Below the pieces are notes generated by a model. That model was not told the origin of the DNA. It was given only the letters and a program-made list of their open reading frames with translations, and ran no database searches. A DNA stretch of 16,476 nucleotides from CAUZFZ01 sp964431285 (GTDB taxonomy: Bacteria; Planctomycetota; Planctomycetia; Planctomycetales; Planctomycetaceae): positions 1 to 16,476 of the forward strand of contig CAYSJO010000232.1 of NCBI GenBank assembly GCA_964431285.1, in the 5' to 3' direction. The translations under genes were made by a program, and so were the position numbers. Shown in pieces: positions 1 through 6,691 of this stretch; positions within the stretch are counted from its first letter, which is position 1, and each line of letters begins with the position of its first letter.

Positions 1-1
1 G

Positions 2-118
2 CGACGCTGGGCGCGGCACGAGGAAGCTCGCGAACTGCTGGCGCGTGAAGAGCTGGTCGATCTGCTCAACGTTGCGCTGGATCGACTCGGCCAAGACAAT
101 CAGTCAGGGACACAATGA
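2..118 (+). CDS. 3' end of an unrecognised protein gene (partial)
   Basis: The last 38 codons of a forward gene whose start lies outside the window, reading in frame from base 2 to a TGA at 116-118. The peptide is strongly charged and rich in Arg, Glu and Leu (for example ARHEEARELLAREELVDLL), and it looks like one continuous amphipathic helix ending in a polar tail. The other two forward frames do not support a better reading: frame 1 stops at 46-48, and a longer overlapping frame from 45 has no family resemblance. I do not recognise the family and assign no function. The gene converges on the hydrolase gene ending at 169, with a short hairpin between them. Confidence 0.5.
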   Translation, partial: RRWARHEEARELLAREELVDLLNVALDRLGQDNQSGTQ

Positions 119-140
119 GCCGCCGGCACTCGGTCTTAGT

Positions 141-167
141 AACTGGGAACCAATTGATTCCCACTTT
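141..167 (+). terminator. possible weak terminator between convergent genes
   Basis: Arms TGGGAA (144-149) and TTCCCA (158-163) pair perfectly around an 8-base loop. Beyond one mismatch, two more A-T pairs extend the stem, and the forward strand continues into a short T-rich stretch (164-170). It lies in the 50 bp between two genes that end toward each other, where a terminator is expected. The stem is short and the T tract is interrupted, so the call is weak. Confidence 0.35.
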
Positions 168-168
168 C

Positions 169-981
169 TTAGAACGGAATTCGCAGTCCGTCGTAAGCCA
201 GTTCGACGTTGCCTGGCAGCCGGGCGCATGTGGTTTCGTGTTCCACCGAGTGCGAAATGTGTGTCAGGAACGCACGCTTTGGATTCACGCGGTCGATCAC
301 TTCCAAAGCCTGATCGATACTGAAGTGAGTCGGGTGCGGTTTGTCCCGCAACGCGTCGAGGATCAGAACGTCGAGTCCTTCAAGCAGTGGCCGGCTGGCG
401 TCCGGTATGGAACTCACGTCCGTGCAGAAAGCCACGTTGTTGAAGCGGAATCCCAGAACCGGCAATCGACCGTGTAGCAGGCGTATGGGCTGGACGTGCT
501 GGCCCAGCAATTCGAAGGGTTGCTCGCCAATACGCAGCATCTCGAACTGCGGGAGGGCTCCTGGATGTGCTTCGCGCGGCGGCGGAAGGAAGGCATACCG
601 GTACGCGGACCGGATATTGTCCTCTGTCCCGGACTCGCAGTAGAGCGGAAGCGCGTGATTCAGCCGGTGGGCGAACAGACGTGTGTCGTCCAGACCGAAA
701 ATGTGATCGGCATGGCCATGTGTGAAGACGACCGCGTGTGCCAGCCGAATCCGCTCACGCAGTAGTTGCAGTCGCAGTTCCGGCCCCGTGTCGATCAGAA
801 TCGTGCCCTCTGGTGCGTGAACGGCGACGCCGGACCGGGTTCGTTGATTACGCGGGTTGGGAGACAGGCACACTTCGCACTCGCAGCCGATCACCGGCAC
901 ACCAGTGCTTGTTCCCGTACCCAGCATCACGAGTTCAGACGTCCGGAGAATCTTCTCAGGCATCGTTCCTGCCGAATGCAT
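169..981 (-). CDS. PhnP-like metallo-beta-lactamase-fold hydrolase
   Basis: A 270-residue metal-dependent phosphodiesterase of the MBL fold. The metal-site residues are visible: THGHADH at residues 87-93 (H88, H90, D92, H93), H170, D188 in CTDVS, and H241 in THISH. Near the N-terminus, GCECEVC gives C33, C35 and C38, spaced like the structural zinc cysteines of E. coli PhnP. PhnP opens 5-phosphoribosyl 1,2-cyclic phosphate during phosphonate breakdown, but no phn genes are in view, so the substrate here is open. The family is also close to RNase Z-type enzymes. I chose the ATG at 981 because it overlaps the upstream stop in TGATG. A second ATG at 963 with an AGGA four bases ahead is a real alternative. 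There is no signal peptide, so it should be cytoplasmic. Confidence 0.85.
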   Translation of the reverse strand: MHSAGTMPEKILRTSELVMLGTGTSTGVPVIGCECEVCLSPNPRNQRTRSGVAVHAPEGTILIDTGPELRLQLLRERIRLAHAVVFTHGHADHIFGLDDTRLFAHRLNHALPLYCESGTEDNIRSAYRYAFLPPPREAHPGALPQFEMLRIGEQPFELLGQHVQPIRLLHGRLPVLGFRFNNVAFCTDVSSIPDASRPLLEGLDVLILDALRDKPHPTHFSIDQALEVIDRVNPKRAFLTHISHSVEHETTCARLPGNVELAYDGLRIPF

Positions 982-983
982 CA
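979..983 (-). promoter_or_regulatory. TGATG stop-start overlap (translational coupling)
   Basis: On the reverse strand the TGA of the membrane protein gene (983-981) shares its last base with the ATG (981-979) of the hydrolase gene. This arrangement is typical of translational coupling and supports a two-gene operon. Use of the alternative ATG at 963 would weaken the coupling. Confidence 0.6.
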
Positions 984-1850
984 ATGCTGTGAATCAAGGC
1001 GACGATCGATCCAGGCTGGATCAACGAATCGTTTGAGCAGCCAGCGTAGCGTGTGTTCGATTCGCTCGCGCGTCCGACGGATCTCCTCTTCCGTGCAGTC
1101 CGATTGCCACTCGAAGCCGTGCCAGTCAAGTGTGGCCGACCATTTCTCGTGAGCCGCTGAAGCATTGGTTCTGTCCATCACACGTTTTGCCCACACCATT
1201 CCGTAAGTATCGACAAAGTCCAGCCACAGGATATTGAAGACATCACTCGGAGGCTGACCCGCTGCTGCACGAACGGCTGCAATCGTGCTCGCCAAGAGCA
1301 ACGCGAGTGATGCCAGCAAATGTGACGTTGTTCGATCCGGAGAGAAGTCCAGTACCGTCGCCGAAAGGGGCGCCACCAGCAGAATCAGCCCGGCGGCATA
1401 CAGGATCGCCGGCAATGTGAATCGCGTCCCGATCCAGTTTCCAATGGCCATGATCAGGACCAGTCCAAAGCCGATGACAGCAGGCTCTTCAAGTTCCAGG
1501 GGCGAACCGACGGACAGCACGCGCGTTGAGGCCACAGCCGGCCATGCCAGAACCAGCACCAGTGGCAACAGCACAAAGAATCCCCAGGCCGCTGCGCCAG
1601 GACGGCGGGCTCCCAGAACAGCGATGCCCGGACAAAGCAGCATGATGGCGGCGGCATACCACGCAAGATCGCGCCAGCCGGTGTGATTTGTCTGAACCGT
1701 TATGTCCAGGACTCCAGCCGTAAGCGCGACGCAGATCGCGGCGATCGACCACGAGCACGCAGTTGTGAGTGTTGTTTCCCGCAGCCGACGTCGGGCGCGC
1801 GCGGTGATCAGCAGCGTGATCAGCAATGCGGCAATCGTCAGAGCAGGCAT
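981..1850 (-). CDS. seven-TM membrane protein, family not recognised
   Basis: A 289-residue protein with about seven hydrophobic segments: roughly residues 2-16, 31-50, 62-79, 86-105, 124-141, 145-167 and 176-196. A hydrophilic tail of about 90 residues follows, rich in Trp and in charged helix (EEEIRRTRERIEH, LRWLLKRFVDPAW). No catalytic motif or known transporter signature is apparent, so no function is assigned. It is the first gene of a two-gene operon with the PhnP-like hydrolase. The ATG at 1850 has no clear Shine-Dalgarno sequence, and the same frame stays open for about 220 bases upstream without ATG, GTG or TTG. The true N-terminus may therefore be longer (see findings). Confidence 0.7.
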   Translation of the reverse strand: MPALTIAALLITLLITARARRRLRETTLTTACSWSIAAICVALTAGVLDITVQTNHTGWRDLAWYAAAIMLLCPGIAVLGARRPGAAAWGFFVLLPLVLVLAWPAVASTRVLSVGSPLELEEPAVIGFGLVLIMAIGNWIGTRFTLPAILYAAGLILLVAPLSATVLDFSPDRTTSHLLASLALLLASTIAAVRAAAGQPPSDVFNILWLDFVDTYGMVWAKRVMDRTNASAAHEKWSATLDWHGFEWQSDCTEEEIRRTRERIEHTLRWLLKRFVDPAWIDRRLDSQH

Positions 1851-2365
1851 GAGTCGTTCAATCCGATGGTCGGTGCCGAATGTACTGGCTGAGTCGATCC
1901 GGGCAACTGCTCCGCTCAGACCCGGACTGTCACACTGGTCGGGAGTCTTTGCGTCAACGGCCCCGTTTTCCCTGAAGTCGCATTCGAAAAACTCCTCAAT
2001 GTGAAGACAACCTTGTTTGACAGACCTGACACGTGGCCTAGGTTTCGGGTGCGAGACATTCGGGGACGGAATTCGTCAGGCAGGGGGCCTGGCCGGATCC
2101 TCTCCCATGGAATTCCCCGTCGCCTGTTTCACACGACCCTTGGGCGGGACGCGTGAAAACTGAAAGGGCGTCAGTCCCGATCTCGCAATGCACGGGCATG
2201 ACGGAGTGCAGGAGGCTCTGCCCCGGGATGTTTTTTGTCGAAGTTCTCTTCGTATCAGTCTCAGAGACGGACGGTGAGAATCTGTAACTCCGAACGGTAC
2301 TGGTTTCAGTCCAATCGAGTCAGGTTCGATGCCTGCGCAGTCTCGCGACGTAAAGGCAGAGTGTC
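1851..2365. other. 515 bp intergenic region between divergent genes
   Basis: This separates the divergently transcribed membrane protein gene and HTH-receiver gene and should hold both promoters. A TTGACA at 2017-2022 is followed after 16 bases by TAGGTT, a poor -10, so I do not call a promoter. A T6 run at 2231-2236 follows a weak GCAG/CTGC hairpin. Other minor inverted repeats (GACG/CGTC near 2066-2078, CGAA/TTCG near 2240) are too short to interpret. Part of the left side (about 1851-2000) may be coding on the reverse strand. I see no RNA gene. Confidence 0.5.
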
Positions 2366-2929
2366 ATGCAAGCGAAACAGATTCTGACAACGGGTGAAAT
2401 CGCGAAGTACTGCGGTGTCAATTTTCGCACAGTGATTCGTTGGATTGAGCGGGGGCGGCTGCAGGCTTATCAGCTTCCTGGTCGCGGTGACAATCGAGTG
2501 ACCGTTGAGGACTTCATCGAGTTCCTCAAAGAAAACCACATGCCGATTCCGGAAGACTTCTCGCAACGTGAACGTCGCGTGCTGATCGTCGTTGGCGATC
2601 CGACTCTGGCGAACAACATCGAGGGTGCTCTGCAGGATAGCGGTTATGCAACGACCATCGCATCGGACGGTTTCCATGCGGGTTCGCTGCTGGGCACATT
2701 CAAGCCTTCAGTGATGCTGCTGGACCTCCGTATTCCCGGCCTGAGTCCACAGGACGTTGTGAGCTTTGTGGAAAGTGCCGGCGGAATGGAACGGATCAAG
2801 GTCATGATCATGTCGAACGACGACAACGAGCCGGTTGCGAACACGGCGGATGACTGCATTCGGCAGCCGTTCTCCAGCGAAGAACTGGTTACGCGAGTGA
2901 ACCAGCTGCTCGCCCCCAGCTTCGTCTAA
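2366..2929 (+). CDS. HTH (excisionase/MerR-type) plus receiver-domain regulator
   Basis: A 187-residue cytoplasmic protein with two domains. Residues 7-57 form an excisionase-type winged helix (LTTGEIAKYCGVNFRTVIRW, then GRGDNRVTVEDFIEFL). Residues 70-184 match a response-regulator receiver fold, with the presumed phosphoacceptor D120 in MLLDLRIPG and S150 in MIMSND. The order is the reverse of most response regulators, in which the receiver is N-terminal. The pocket is also unusual: the paired acidic residues at the end of beta-1 are reduced to G77-D78, and the invariant Lys before Pro is Arg (R166 in CIRQPF). It may act as a phosphorylation-independent or differently triggered switch. No histidine kinase is adjacent. 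The gene is monocistronic and closes with a strong terminator. The Shine-Dalgarno is weak (GGCAG about 9 bases ahead). Confidence 0.85.
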   Translation: MQAKQILTTGEIAKYCGVNFRTVIRWIERGRLQAYQLPGRGDNRVTVEDFIEFLKENHMPIPEDFSQRERRVLIVVGDPTLANNIEGALQDSGYATTIASDGFHAGSLLGTFKPSVMLLDLRIPGLSPQDVVSFVESAGGMERIKVMIMSNDDNEPVANTADDCIRQPFSSEELVTRVNQLLAPSFV

Positions 2930-2947
2930 CACGACGCAACGATTTCG

Positions 2948-2987
2948 GCCCGGCGCACCAGACTATCCGGTGCGCCGGGCTTTTTTT
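2948..2987 (+). terminator. intrinsic terminator of the HTH-receiver gene
   Basis: A perfect 12-bp stem, GCCCGGCGCACC (2948-2959) against GGTGCGCCGGGC (2969-2980), with a 9-base loop and an immediate run of seven T on the forward strand. It begins 18 bases after the TAA at 2927-2929, so it belongs to the forward gene. The reverse strand lacks a T tract after the stem, so it should not terminate the oxidoreductase transcript efficiently. Confidence 0.93.
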
Positions 2988-3169
2988 GTGCGCGGTCAGT
3001 CCGTCAGACACCACACCTTCGCGCAACCGGCCGAATTAATTCGATGGAGGCGATCACCGTCGAATTCACAGCTGGTGAGCGGCGTTTGGGCTCACTGAAC
3101 GCTTGAATGCACTAAATTGATTCGATACTGGATGAAACATTCCAGTGCCTTCCGCGGCCGATTTCACAG

Positions 3170-4057
3170 TCATCGCGAATCAAATCCACTGGTCAGAACA
3201 TGGGCCGGTGGCGCGTGGGCTTCGACTTCAACCGGCAGTGTCTCGTCCCAGCCGTAAACCCACGCCAAAGGGTCGAACTTGTGCTGCCCCATATCACCCA
3301 ATCCGCCGCCGTCGTAGTCCCAGTAACCGCGATGCATCCCGCCAAATCGCGAGGGCTGGAACGGCTTCAATGGTGACGGTCCACAGTACAAATCCCAATC
3401 GAGACTTGCCGGGACTTCACGCGGTGTGACATTCAACGGGCCGGACCACTGTTTCACCTTGAGTCCGCCGCGATGCACATGTCGCACGCCTTTGCCTTTG
3501 GCCAGGCCCGCTCGCATGATCTTGCGGGTCTGCAGGTCATTCCTGGACTGACGTCCGAAACGGCCGTACGTTCCGACCTGGTAGATTCGTCCGGTTCGTT
3601 TGGCGACATCAGCCACAGCACGGCCCTCGCCAACGAATCGAGTCATCGGCTTTTCACACAACACGTCCTTGCCAGCTTCCATCGCCGCAATCGAGATCAA
3701 CGCGTGCCAGTGAGGAGGCGTGGCGATGGCGACAATGTCCAGGTCGCTCCGTTCCAGCAAGCGACGAAAATCGGTGTATCGAGTTTTGTTATCTGCCTTG
3801 CCGACCCACTTGACGTCGCACTGAGCAATGTCGCGGATCGCCAGACCGTGCTTTTTGCTCAGGTCGCGATAAGTACCGGGACCTCGACCTCCAACCCCAA
3901 TCAGAGCGGCGCCGAAGGTCTCGCTGGGCGGTGTCTTGTCAGGTCCACCCAGAACATGCCGTGGAACGATGTGAAGCACGGCCGGAGCCGCAGCCGCCAG
4001 AAATGCGCGACGGTCGACTCCAGCATTTTTCCCAGTCGCATGGTTTTCGCTCGACAT
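3170..4057 (-). CDS. Gfo/Idh/MocA-family oxidoreductase, C-terminally truncated
   Basis: A 295-residue protein with a Tat-like leader (DRRAFLAAAAPAV, R16-R17), a Rossmann nucleotide motif GVGGRG (54-59), the family EKP motif (135-137, Lys136 presumed catalytic) and the GDMGQHKFDP segment, where D255 and H259 fit the family's active-site Asp/His. Members of this secreted planctomycete subfamily usually run past 400 residues. Here the reading frame leaves family sequence after HAPPAH, adds LTSGFDSR and stops, so roughly the last 100 or more residues are missing. The following 170 bases show no continuation in any reverse frame that I can recognise. The start is the ATG at 4057, backed by a strong GGAGGG seven bases upstream. 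A longer GTG start at 4189 would add 44 residues ahead of the Tat signal and is less likely. Substrate unknown; it is probably non-functional or altered. Confidence 0.8.
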   Translation of the reverse strand: MSSENHATGKNAGVDRRAFLAAAAPAVLHIVPRHVLGGPDKTPPSETFGAALIGVGGRGPGTYRDLSKKHGLAIRDIAQCDVKWVGKADNKTRYTDFRRLLERSDLDIVAIATPPHWHALISIAAMEAGKDVLCEKPMTRFVGEGRAVADVAKRTGRIYQVGTYGRFGRQSRNDLQTRKIMRAGLAKGKGVRHVHRGGLKVKQWSGPLNVTPREVPASLDWDLYCGPSPLKPFQPSRFGGMHRGYWDYDGGGLGDMGQHKFDPLAWVYGWDETLPVEVEAHAPPAHVLTSGFDSR

Positions 4058-4063
4058 TCTCAG

Positions 4064-4070
4064 CCCTCCA
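4064..4070 (-). promoter_or_regulatory. Shine-Dalgarno deciding the oxidoreductase start
   Basis: TGGAGGG on the reverse strand ends 6-7 bases before the ATG at 4057. It is the strongest ribosome-binding match seen in the window, and it fixes the start directly before the Tat leader rather than at the upstream GTG (4189). Confidence 0.7.
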
Positions 4071-4312
4071 GGTTGGTGGCATCGATTCAGTGACGTGTCG
4101 CTGGTCTCGTGGGGATGTTTGCACGAAGCGAGGTGGAAAGCCGACCGGTTAAACAGCACCGTGTCCTGGTGGTCAAGCCCGATCGACACCCGTGCCCTGT
4201 CTATCTTCCTGGTGGAAGACCATCATAGGGGCACATTGCTCGTTTCCGCTGAGACGGCTGACTGTTTCTGACCTGATTTCTTGCGGTCCGTGACCGTGTC
4301 GAGGTTCATCCC

Positions 4313-4645
4313 GTGAAGATGTTTCGGACTGGAGTAAGAACGGGTTGCCTGGCAGTCTTCCTGCTGGCAAGTTCGGCATCAGCATTCGAATATCAGCAGC
4401 TCTTCAAACAGCACTGCGTCAAGTGCCACGGGGCCACCACGCAGAAGGCGGAACTGCGTCTCGACAGACTCCCGGCCCCGGCCACCAGCGAGTCAGCGGA
4501 ACTCTGGTCCTCAGTTGCCGACATGATTGAATCTGGTGATATGCCGCCGGACGATGAGCCCCCTGCCGCAGACGTCAAGCGTCTGCTCAGCTGGATCAGC
4601 GGCGAGCTCGAACAGGCTTCCAGACCCATACCAGCTTTACGATGA
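4313..4645 (+). CDS. fragment: signal peptide plus PSCyt1 heme domain of the broken cytochrome
   Basis: The first open segment of the broken gene, 110 codons. It has a signal peptide (residues 1-24, ending SSASA) and one c-type heme motif, CVKCH (35-39), followed by the usual MPP stretch (SGDMPPDDEPP). If translated alone it would yield a small secreted monoheme cytochrome, which is conceivable but unproven. The GTG at 4313 has a GAGG about 8 bases upstream. An ATG at 4319 is the alternative. After the TGA the same frame continues through a DUF1587 domain (4646-4873) to the next stop at 4874. Confidence 0.6.
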   Translation: MKMFRTGVRTGCLAVFLLASSASAFEYQQLFKQHCVKCHGATTQKAELRLDRLPAPATSESAELWSSVADMIESGDMPPDDEPPAADVKRLLSWISGELEQASRPIPALR

Positions 4646-4875
4646 CTCAATCGCAGCGAGTACGAACATACGGTTCATGATCTCCTTGGCATCGAGACTT
4701 CGCTGGCATCTCTCCTGCCCGAAGACAACAGCGTTCAAGGGTTTGACAACGTCGCAGGCGGACTCGGTATTTCGTCCATTCTGATGGAACGTTACCTGGA
4801 AGCAGCGAACGTCGCGTTCGACGGTGTCATTCGCCGAATCAAACCGCTCCCCCCAAGACGCGTCGCGCAGTTTTG

Positions 4876-5481
4876 ATGGAGGGCAAGGAGAACATCAGCT
4901 CGGTCAAAGGGAAGAAAGGCGGCGTCATCGAATCGGAAGGGGCCTTTGTCGATTTCACTCCGGTCTGGCCACCGGCGAGAGTCGATCCCGCACACCCGAT
5001 TGAAGACGGCGTCTACCGCTGCCGCGCCGCTGTCTGGCCTTATCAGGCCGGTAAGCATCGTACGTTGTCCGTGGCTGTGTTTGTCGGTCCCCTGTTCGGT
5101 GCCGGAAAACGCCGCTTCATGGGGATGTATGACGTAACGGGCACGGCGAAGAATCCGCGGATCATCGAGTTCACGACGCACATGCGCGAAGCACACGCTT
5201 TGCACATTCTGCCGTGGGTCTATCCGCAACACGTCACATGGCGGGACAAGGAAGAACCGCGCCCTGGTGTCGCGATCGCCTGGGCCGAAACTCATGGGCC
5301 ACTCGATCAGAGCTTTCCATCCGATGCGTCCCAGAGCCTGTTCGGTCAGACGGACTCGATCACCATGAAGGCAGGCGCATCGGTCTACATCCGTCATCGA
5401 CGAGGCGTGAAGTCTCATTACGTCGAGTCCGCGACCCCTCGTGAAGATGCCGCGCGGATTGTCCGCGAACTGGTCCCGTGA
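4876..5481 (+). CDS. fragment: middle part (carbohydrate-binding-like and DUF1595 region) of the broken cytochrome
   Basis: An open segment in a frame different from the preceding part, carrying family-typical text such as GAFVDFTPVWPPARVDP, FVGPLFGAGKRRFMGMYDVTG and TMKAGASVYIRHRRGVK. It begins at the frame change and ends at the TGA at 5479, just before AFRRPV of DUF1595. The ATG at 4876 lies in the middle of the ancestral gene, has no ribosome-binding site of its own and is unlikely to be a natural start. Confidence 0.45.
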   Translation: MEGKENISSVKGKKGGVIESEGAFVDFTPVWPPARVDPAHPIEDGVYRCRAAVWPYQAGKHRTLSVAVFVGPLFGAGKRRFMGMYDVTGTAKNPRIIEFTTHMREAHALHILPWVYPQHVTWRDKEEPRPGVAIAWAETHGPLDQSFPSDASQSLFGQTDSITMKAGASVYIRHRRGVKSHYVESATPREDAARIVRELVP

Positions 5482-5508
5482 GCGTTTCGGCGTCCGGTCG
5501 ACGAAAGC

Positions 5509-6675
5509 GTGGTGGAGCAGTTTGTGGAGTTGACACTGGCCCGCCTGGACCAGGGACGAACTTTCGAACAGGCCGTTCGTGCGGGAGTTACGGCCGTTCT
5601 CTGCTCGCCGCATTTTCTTCTCGTCAATCAGGAACCGACTGTCGACGACTACACGCTGGCGGCGCGACTGTGGCTTTTCCTGTGGTCATCGATGCCGGAT
5701 GGCGAGTTGATGCAGCTTGCATCCGAAGGAAAGTTGAGCGATCCCCGCGTGCGACGTGCGCAGGTCGACCGCATGATTCGTGATCCGAAAATCGATCGAT
5801 TCGTCGAGAACTTCACGGGACAGTGGCTCGATCTGCGCGACATCGAATTCACCACTCCGGACCAGAAACTGTATCCGGAATACGACGAGCTGTTTCTGCG
5901 CTCGATCAAGGCAGAAACTCACGGCTTCTTCCGCCACATTCTGACGAACAACCTGACCGTGTTGAATTTCGTCGATTCCGACTTTGCCGTGGTGAACCAG
6001 CGACTGGCGACTCACTACGGCATTCCTGGTGTTCGGGGACACGAACATTTCCGCGTAGTAAAGCTTCCGGACGACAACATCCGGGGTGGCGTCCTGAAAG
6101 TCACGGCCAACGGCACGACAACCTCACCCGTCGTACGCGGCGCCTGGGTACTGGACAATCTGTTGGGACAGCCGTCACCACCACCGCCCGCCGGTGTTCC
6201 CGCAGTCGAACCGGACATTCGCGGTGCGACCACAATTCGGGAGCAGTTGGATTTGCACCGTGCAAACGAATCGTGCGCCCGGTGTCATTCACGAATCGAT
6301 CCGCCAGGATTCGCCCTGGAAGAATTCGATGTCATCGGGGGTCAGCGAGACTGGTATCGATCGTTAGGAAAGACGGGTGACCGCGTTGCGAAGACCAACT
6401 ACCGAGTCGGGCCTCCCGTGCAGAAAGGATGCGTCCTGTTCGGCGGCCGTCCTTTCACCGGTTTTGTCGAATTCCGGCAGCGTCTGATGGAAACGCCCGA
6501 CACCATTGCACGGGCACTGGCCACGAAACTTCTCGTGTATGGTTGCGGTCGACCGGTCACGACGTCAGATCGAAAGGTCGTCGATTCCGTCGTGGATTCA
6601 GCAAGACAGAACAACTTCGGCTTGCGCTCGATGATCCACGCGGTGGTCGACAGCGAGCTGTTTCTCAGTCCATGA
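5509..6675 (+). CDS. fragment: DUF1592-DUF1588-DUF1585 C-terminal half of the broken cytochrome
   Basis: The longest open piece, 388 codons from a GTG. The frame is actually open from 5482, right after the TGA. Residues about 1-40 finish DUF1595, 48-172 are DUF1592 (FTGQWLDLRDIEFTTPD), about 180-290 are DUF1588 with the heme motif CARCH (256-260), and about 310-388 are DUF1585 ending MIHAVVDSELFLSP. Compared with the second DUF1592 gene in this window, it lacks six residues after RGG (RGGVLKV here, RGGLLTQAGLL there). It has no signal peptide of its own, so as an independent product it would stay in the cytoplasm without heme. Confidence 0.6.
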   Translation: MVEQFVELTLARLDQGRTFEQAVRAGVTAVLCSPHFLLVNQEPTVDDYTLAARLWLFLWSSMPDGELMQLASEGKLSDPRVRRAQVDRMIRDPKIDRFVENFTGQWLDLRDIEFTTPDQKLYPEYDELFLRSIKAETHGFFRHILTNNLTVLNFVDSDFAVVNQRLATHYGIPGVRGHEHFRVVKLPDDNIRGGVLKVTANGTTTSPVVRGAWVLDNLLGQPSPPPPAGVPAVEPDIRGATTIREQLDLHRANESCARCHSRIDPPGFALEEFDVIGGQRDWYRSLGKTGDRVAKTNYRVGPPVQKGCVLFGGRPFTGFVEFRQRLMETPDTIARALATKLLVYGCGRPVTTSDRKVVDSVVDSARQNNFGLRSMIHAVVDSELFLSP

Positions 6676-6691
6676 AGCAGGATTAATCAAC

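Larger units (their letters stand above)
4313..6675 (+). pseudogene. PSCyt1/DUF1592-family cytochrome, broken by two TGA codons and a frameshift
   Basis: When the breaks are bridged, this reads as one protein of about 787 residues. It would have a signal peptide, a PSCyt1 heme domain (CVKCH), then DUF1587, DUF1595, DUF1592, DUF1588 (second heme motif CARCH at 6274-6288) and DUF1585, the standard planctomycete order and about the usual length. Break 1 is a TGA at 4643-4645 inside PALR-stop-LNRSEYEHTV, where the family normally has a second Arg, so CGA to TGA is the simple explanation. Break 2 is a frame change near 4871-4879, equivalent to one lost base. Break 3 is a TGA at 5479-5481 between ELVP and AFRRPV, again at an expected Arg. 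The total length is not a multiple of three, consistent with the shift. The family is periplasmic and probably electron-transferring, but its reaction is not established. The intact DUF1552 gene follows 16 bases later. Sequencing or assembly error is the main alternative. Confidence 0.88.

Noticed and set aside
2017..2044. TTGACA plus TAGGTT as a sigma-70 promoter
   Set aside because: The -10 matches at only three of six positions, the spacer is 16 bases, and it is more than 300 bases from the forward gene it would serve.
2192..2236. Hairpin followed by T6 ahead of the HTH-receiver gene as an attenuator or terminator
   Set aside because: The pairing is only 4-5 bp, the T run is separated from the stem by several bases, and no forward gene lies directly upstream.
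3145..3429. 94-codon forward open frame at the truncated oxidoreductase end
   Set aside because: Mostly antisense to oxidoreductase coding sequence, Pro/Arg-rich, with no recognisable family.
3473..4093. 206-codon forward open frame opposite the oxidoreductase
   Set aside because: The reverse strand encodes a clear Rossmann-fold protein over the same bases; the forward product is a shadow.
4284..4296. Inverted repeat CGGTC/GACCG just ahead of the broken cytochrome as an operator
   Set aside because: A 5-bp stem with a 3-base loop is expected by chance at this base composition, and no second copy was seen near other promoters.
4643..5481. TGA reassignment or selenocysteine as an explanation for the internal TGA codons
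   Set aside because: TGA ends several genes here at sensible points (reverse genes ending at 981, 9929 and 14332), the affected positions are expected Arg rather than Sec or Trp, a frameshift also occurs in the same gene, and the second damaged gene has TAG as well.
4792..5613. 273-codon reverse open frame opposite the broken cytochrome
   Set aside because: It is antisense to sequence with clear DUF1587/DUF1595-region family matches and its product shows no domain features.
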